A stretch of 5,545 nt of DNA from Candidatus Thalassarchaeaceae archaeon (GTDB lineage Archaea; Thermoplasmatota; Poseidoniia; Poseidoniales; Thalassarchaeaceae). The stretch spans positions 51,947 through 57,491 of the forward strand of contig DUJH01000021.1 in NCBI GenBank assembly GCA_013329905.1, given 5' to 3'. A program made the translations under genes and the position numbers. Shown here one piece after another: positions 5,247 to 5,545 of the stretch. Each line of letters begins with the position of its first letter. Position 1 is the first letter of the stretch. The notes beneath the pieces are model-generated. The model had not been told where the DNA came from. It saw nothing but the letters and a program-made list of their open reading frames with translations, and ran no database searches.

Positions 5247-5545
5247 ATGCTACAATTCTGGTTCCTTTGGCTCTTCATCGCCCTCATCGTTGTGCTCGTA
5301 GCATTCACTCTGCGTAAAGAGCGCGATGATATGCCTCGCAAGGACATCCTTCGTGCTGTCGAGACCAGCGCGGGAAGCATGGGGTTGGCTGAGAAAGCCT
5401 TCCTCTGGGCATTCTCCTGGCTTGATACTCGCTTCCGCATCCAAGATTACTGGGGGATGAGTCGGGATGCGTATTACAGCGTGCACCGTCAAATGCCTCT
5501 GACGCACGCTGAGAAATACAAACTTCGAATCATTTGGTATTGGTA
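5247..5545 (+). CDS. Probable cytochrome b (bc-complex) N-terminal part, 3' truncated by window
   Basis: Ninety-nine complete codons are visible before the window ends. A membrane helix (residues 3-22) is followed by a charged stretch TLRKERDDMPRKD and then a segment typical of the start of cytochrome b: FLWAFSWLDTRF (52-63), with a run ending MPLTHAEKYKLRIIWYW (83-99). This resembles the amphipathic surface helix and the entry to the first cytochrome b helix, 'WLDeRl ... P.H.ekY'. The heme-ligating histidines would lie beyond the window. Position directly after a Rieske gene, in the same operon, is the strongest argument. The N-terminal helix before the surface helix is not standard for cytochrome b. 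ATG 5244 is the alternative start. If the downstream sequence showed no heme-b histidine pairs, it would be another membrane subunit. Confidence 0.72.
   Translation, partial: MLQFWFLWLFIALIVVLVAFTLRKERDDMPRKDILRAVETSAGSMGLAEKAFLWAFSWLDTRFRIQDYWGMSRDAYYSVHRQMPLTHAEKYKLRIIWYW

Noticed and set aside
4747..5247. 166-residue plus-strand open frame overlapping the Rieske gene
   Set aside because: It is a shifted-frame shadow of the Rieske coding sequence with no recognisable motif.
5111..5507. Minus-strand open frames opposite the Rieske end and cytochrome b start
   Set aside because: They are antisense to well-supported operon genes and lack domains or translation signals.
1..5545. tRNA, rRNA, CRISPR array, insertion sequence or attachment site
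   Set aside because: Genes fill nearly the whole window, the longest non-coding gap is 81 bases, and no cloverleaf, spaced repeats or transposase motifs were seen by eye.

Overview
The window looks like chromosomal DNA of an archaeon. I lean to a euryarchaeal/Thermoplasmatota lineage such as marine group II (Poseidoniales), but that placement is inference. The evidence is an archaeal RNase P protein of the Pop5 family, an FtsZ-family protein, GAGGTG-type ribosome binding sites matching the archaeal 16S 3' end, T-tract termination without a clear hairpin, and a Rieske/cytochrome b operon with an archaeal-style twin-arginine-anchored Rieske protein. I see no phage, transposon, CRISPR, tRNA or rRNA signal.

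Left part (1-1284, + strand): one long reading frame, already open at base 1, so its true start lies outside the window. It encodes a HemK/Mtq2-like SAM-dependent methyltransferase fused in frame to a complete biotin-protein ligase. It runs tail-to-tail into the minus-strand block and overlaps it by 14 bases.

Middle part (1271-3036, - strand): reading in the direction of transcription, this holds a small TPR protein, a T8 tract that may terminate it, a divergent FtsZ-family GTPase, and the RNase P subunit Pop5. FtsZ and Pop5 are separated by 56 bases and may be co-transcribed.

Right part (3118-5545, + strand): after an 81-base divergent spacer with an inverted repeat comes a compact operon of four genes. 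They are a secreted, C-terminally anchored choice-of-anchor-V/Reeler-like protein with an unusual CxCH motif, a two-helix membrane protein of unknown family, a Tat-type membrane-anchored Rieske iron-sulfur protein, and the beginning of a probable cytochrome b that carries an additional N-terminal membrane helix. The start/stop overlap, the short gaps and a repeated GAGGTG ribosome binding site suggest that the four are made together, probably as a quinol-oxidising bc-type complex. In that reading the first two proteins would be lineage-specific accessory subunits or an electron acceptor.

The points most worth a second look are the methyltransferase-biotin ligase fusion, the CxCH protein and the unknown membrane protein in the bc-type operon, and the FtsZ with altered guanine-contact positions.
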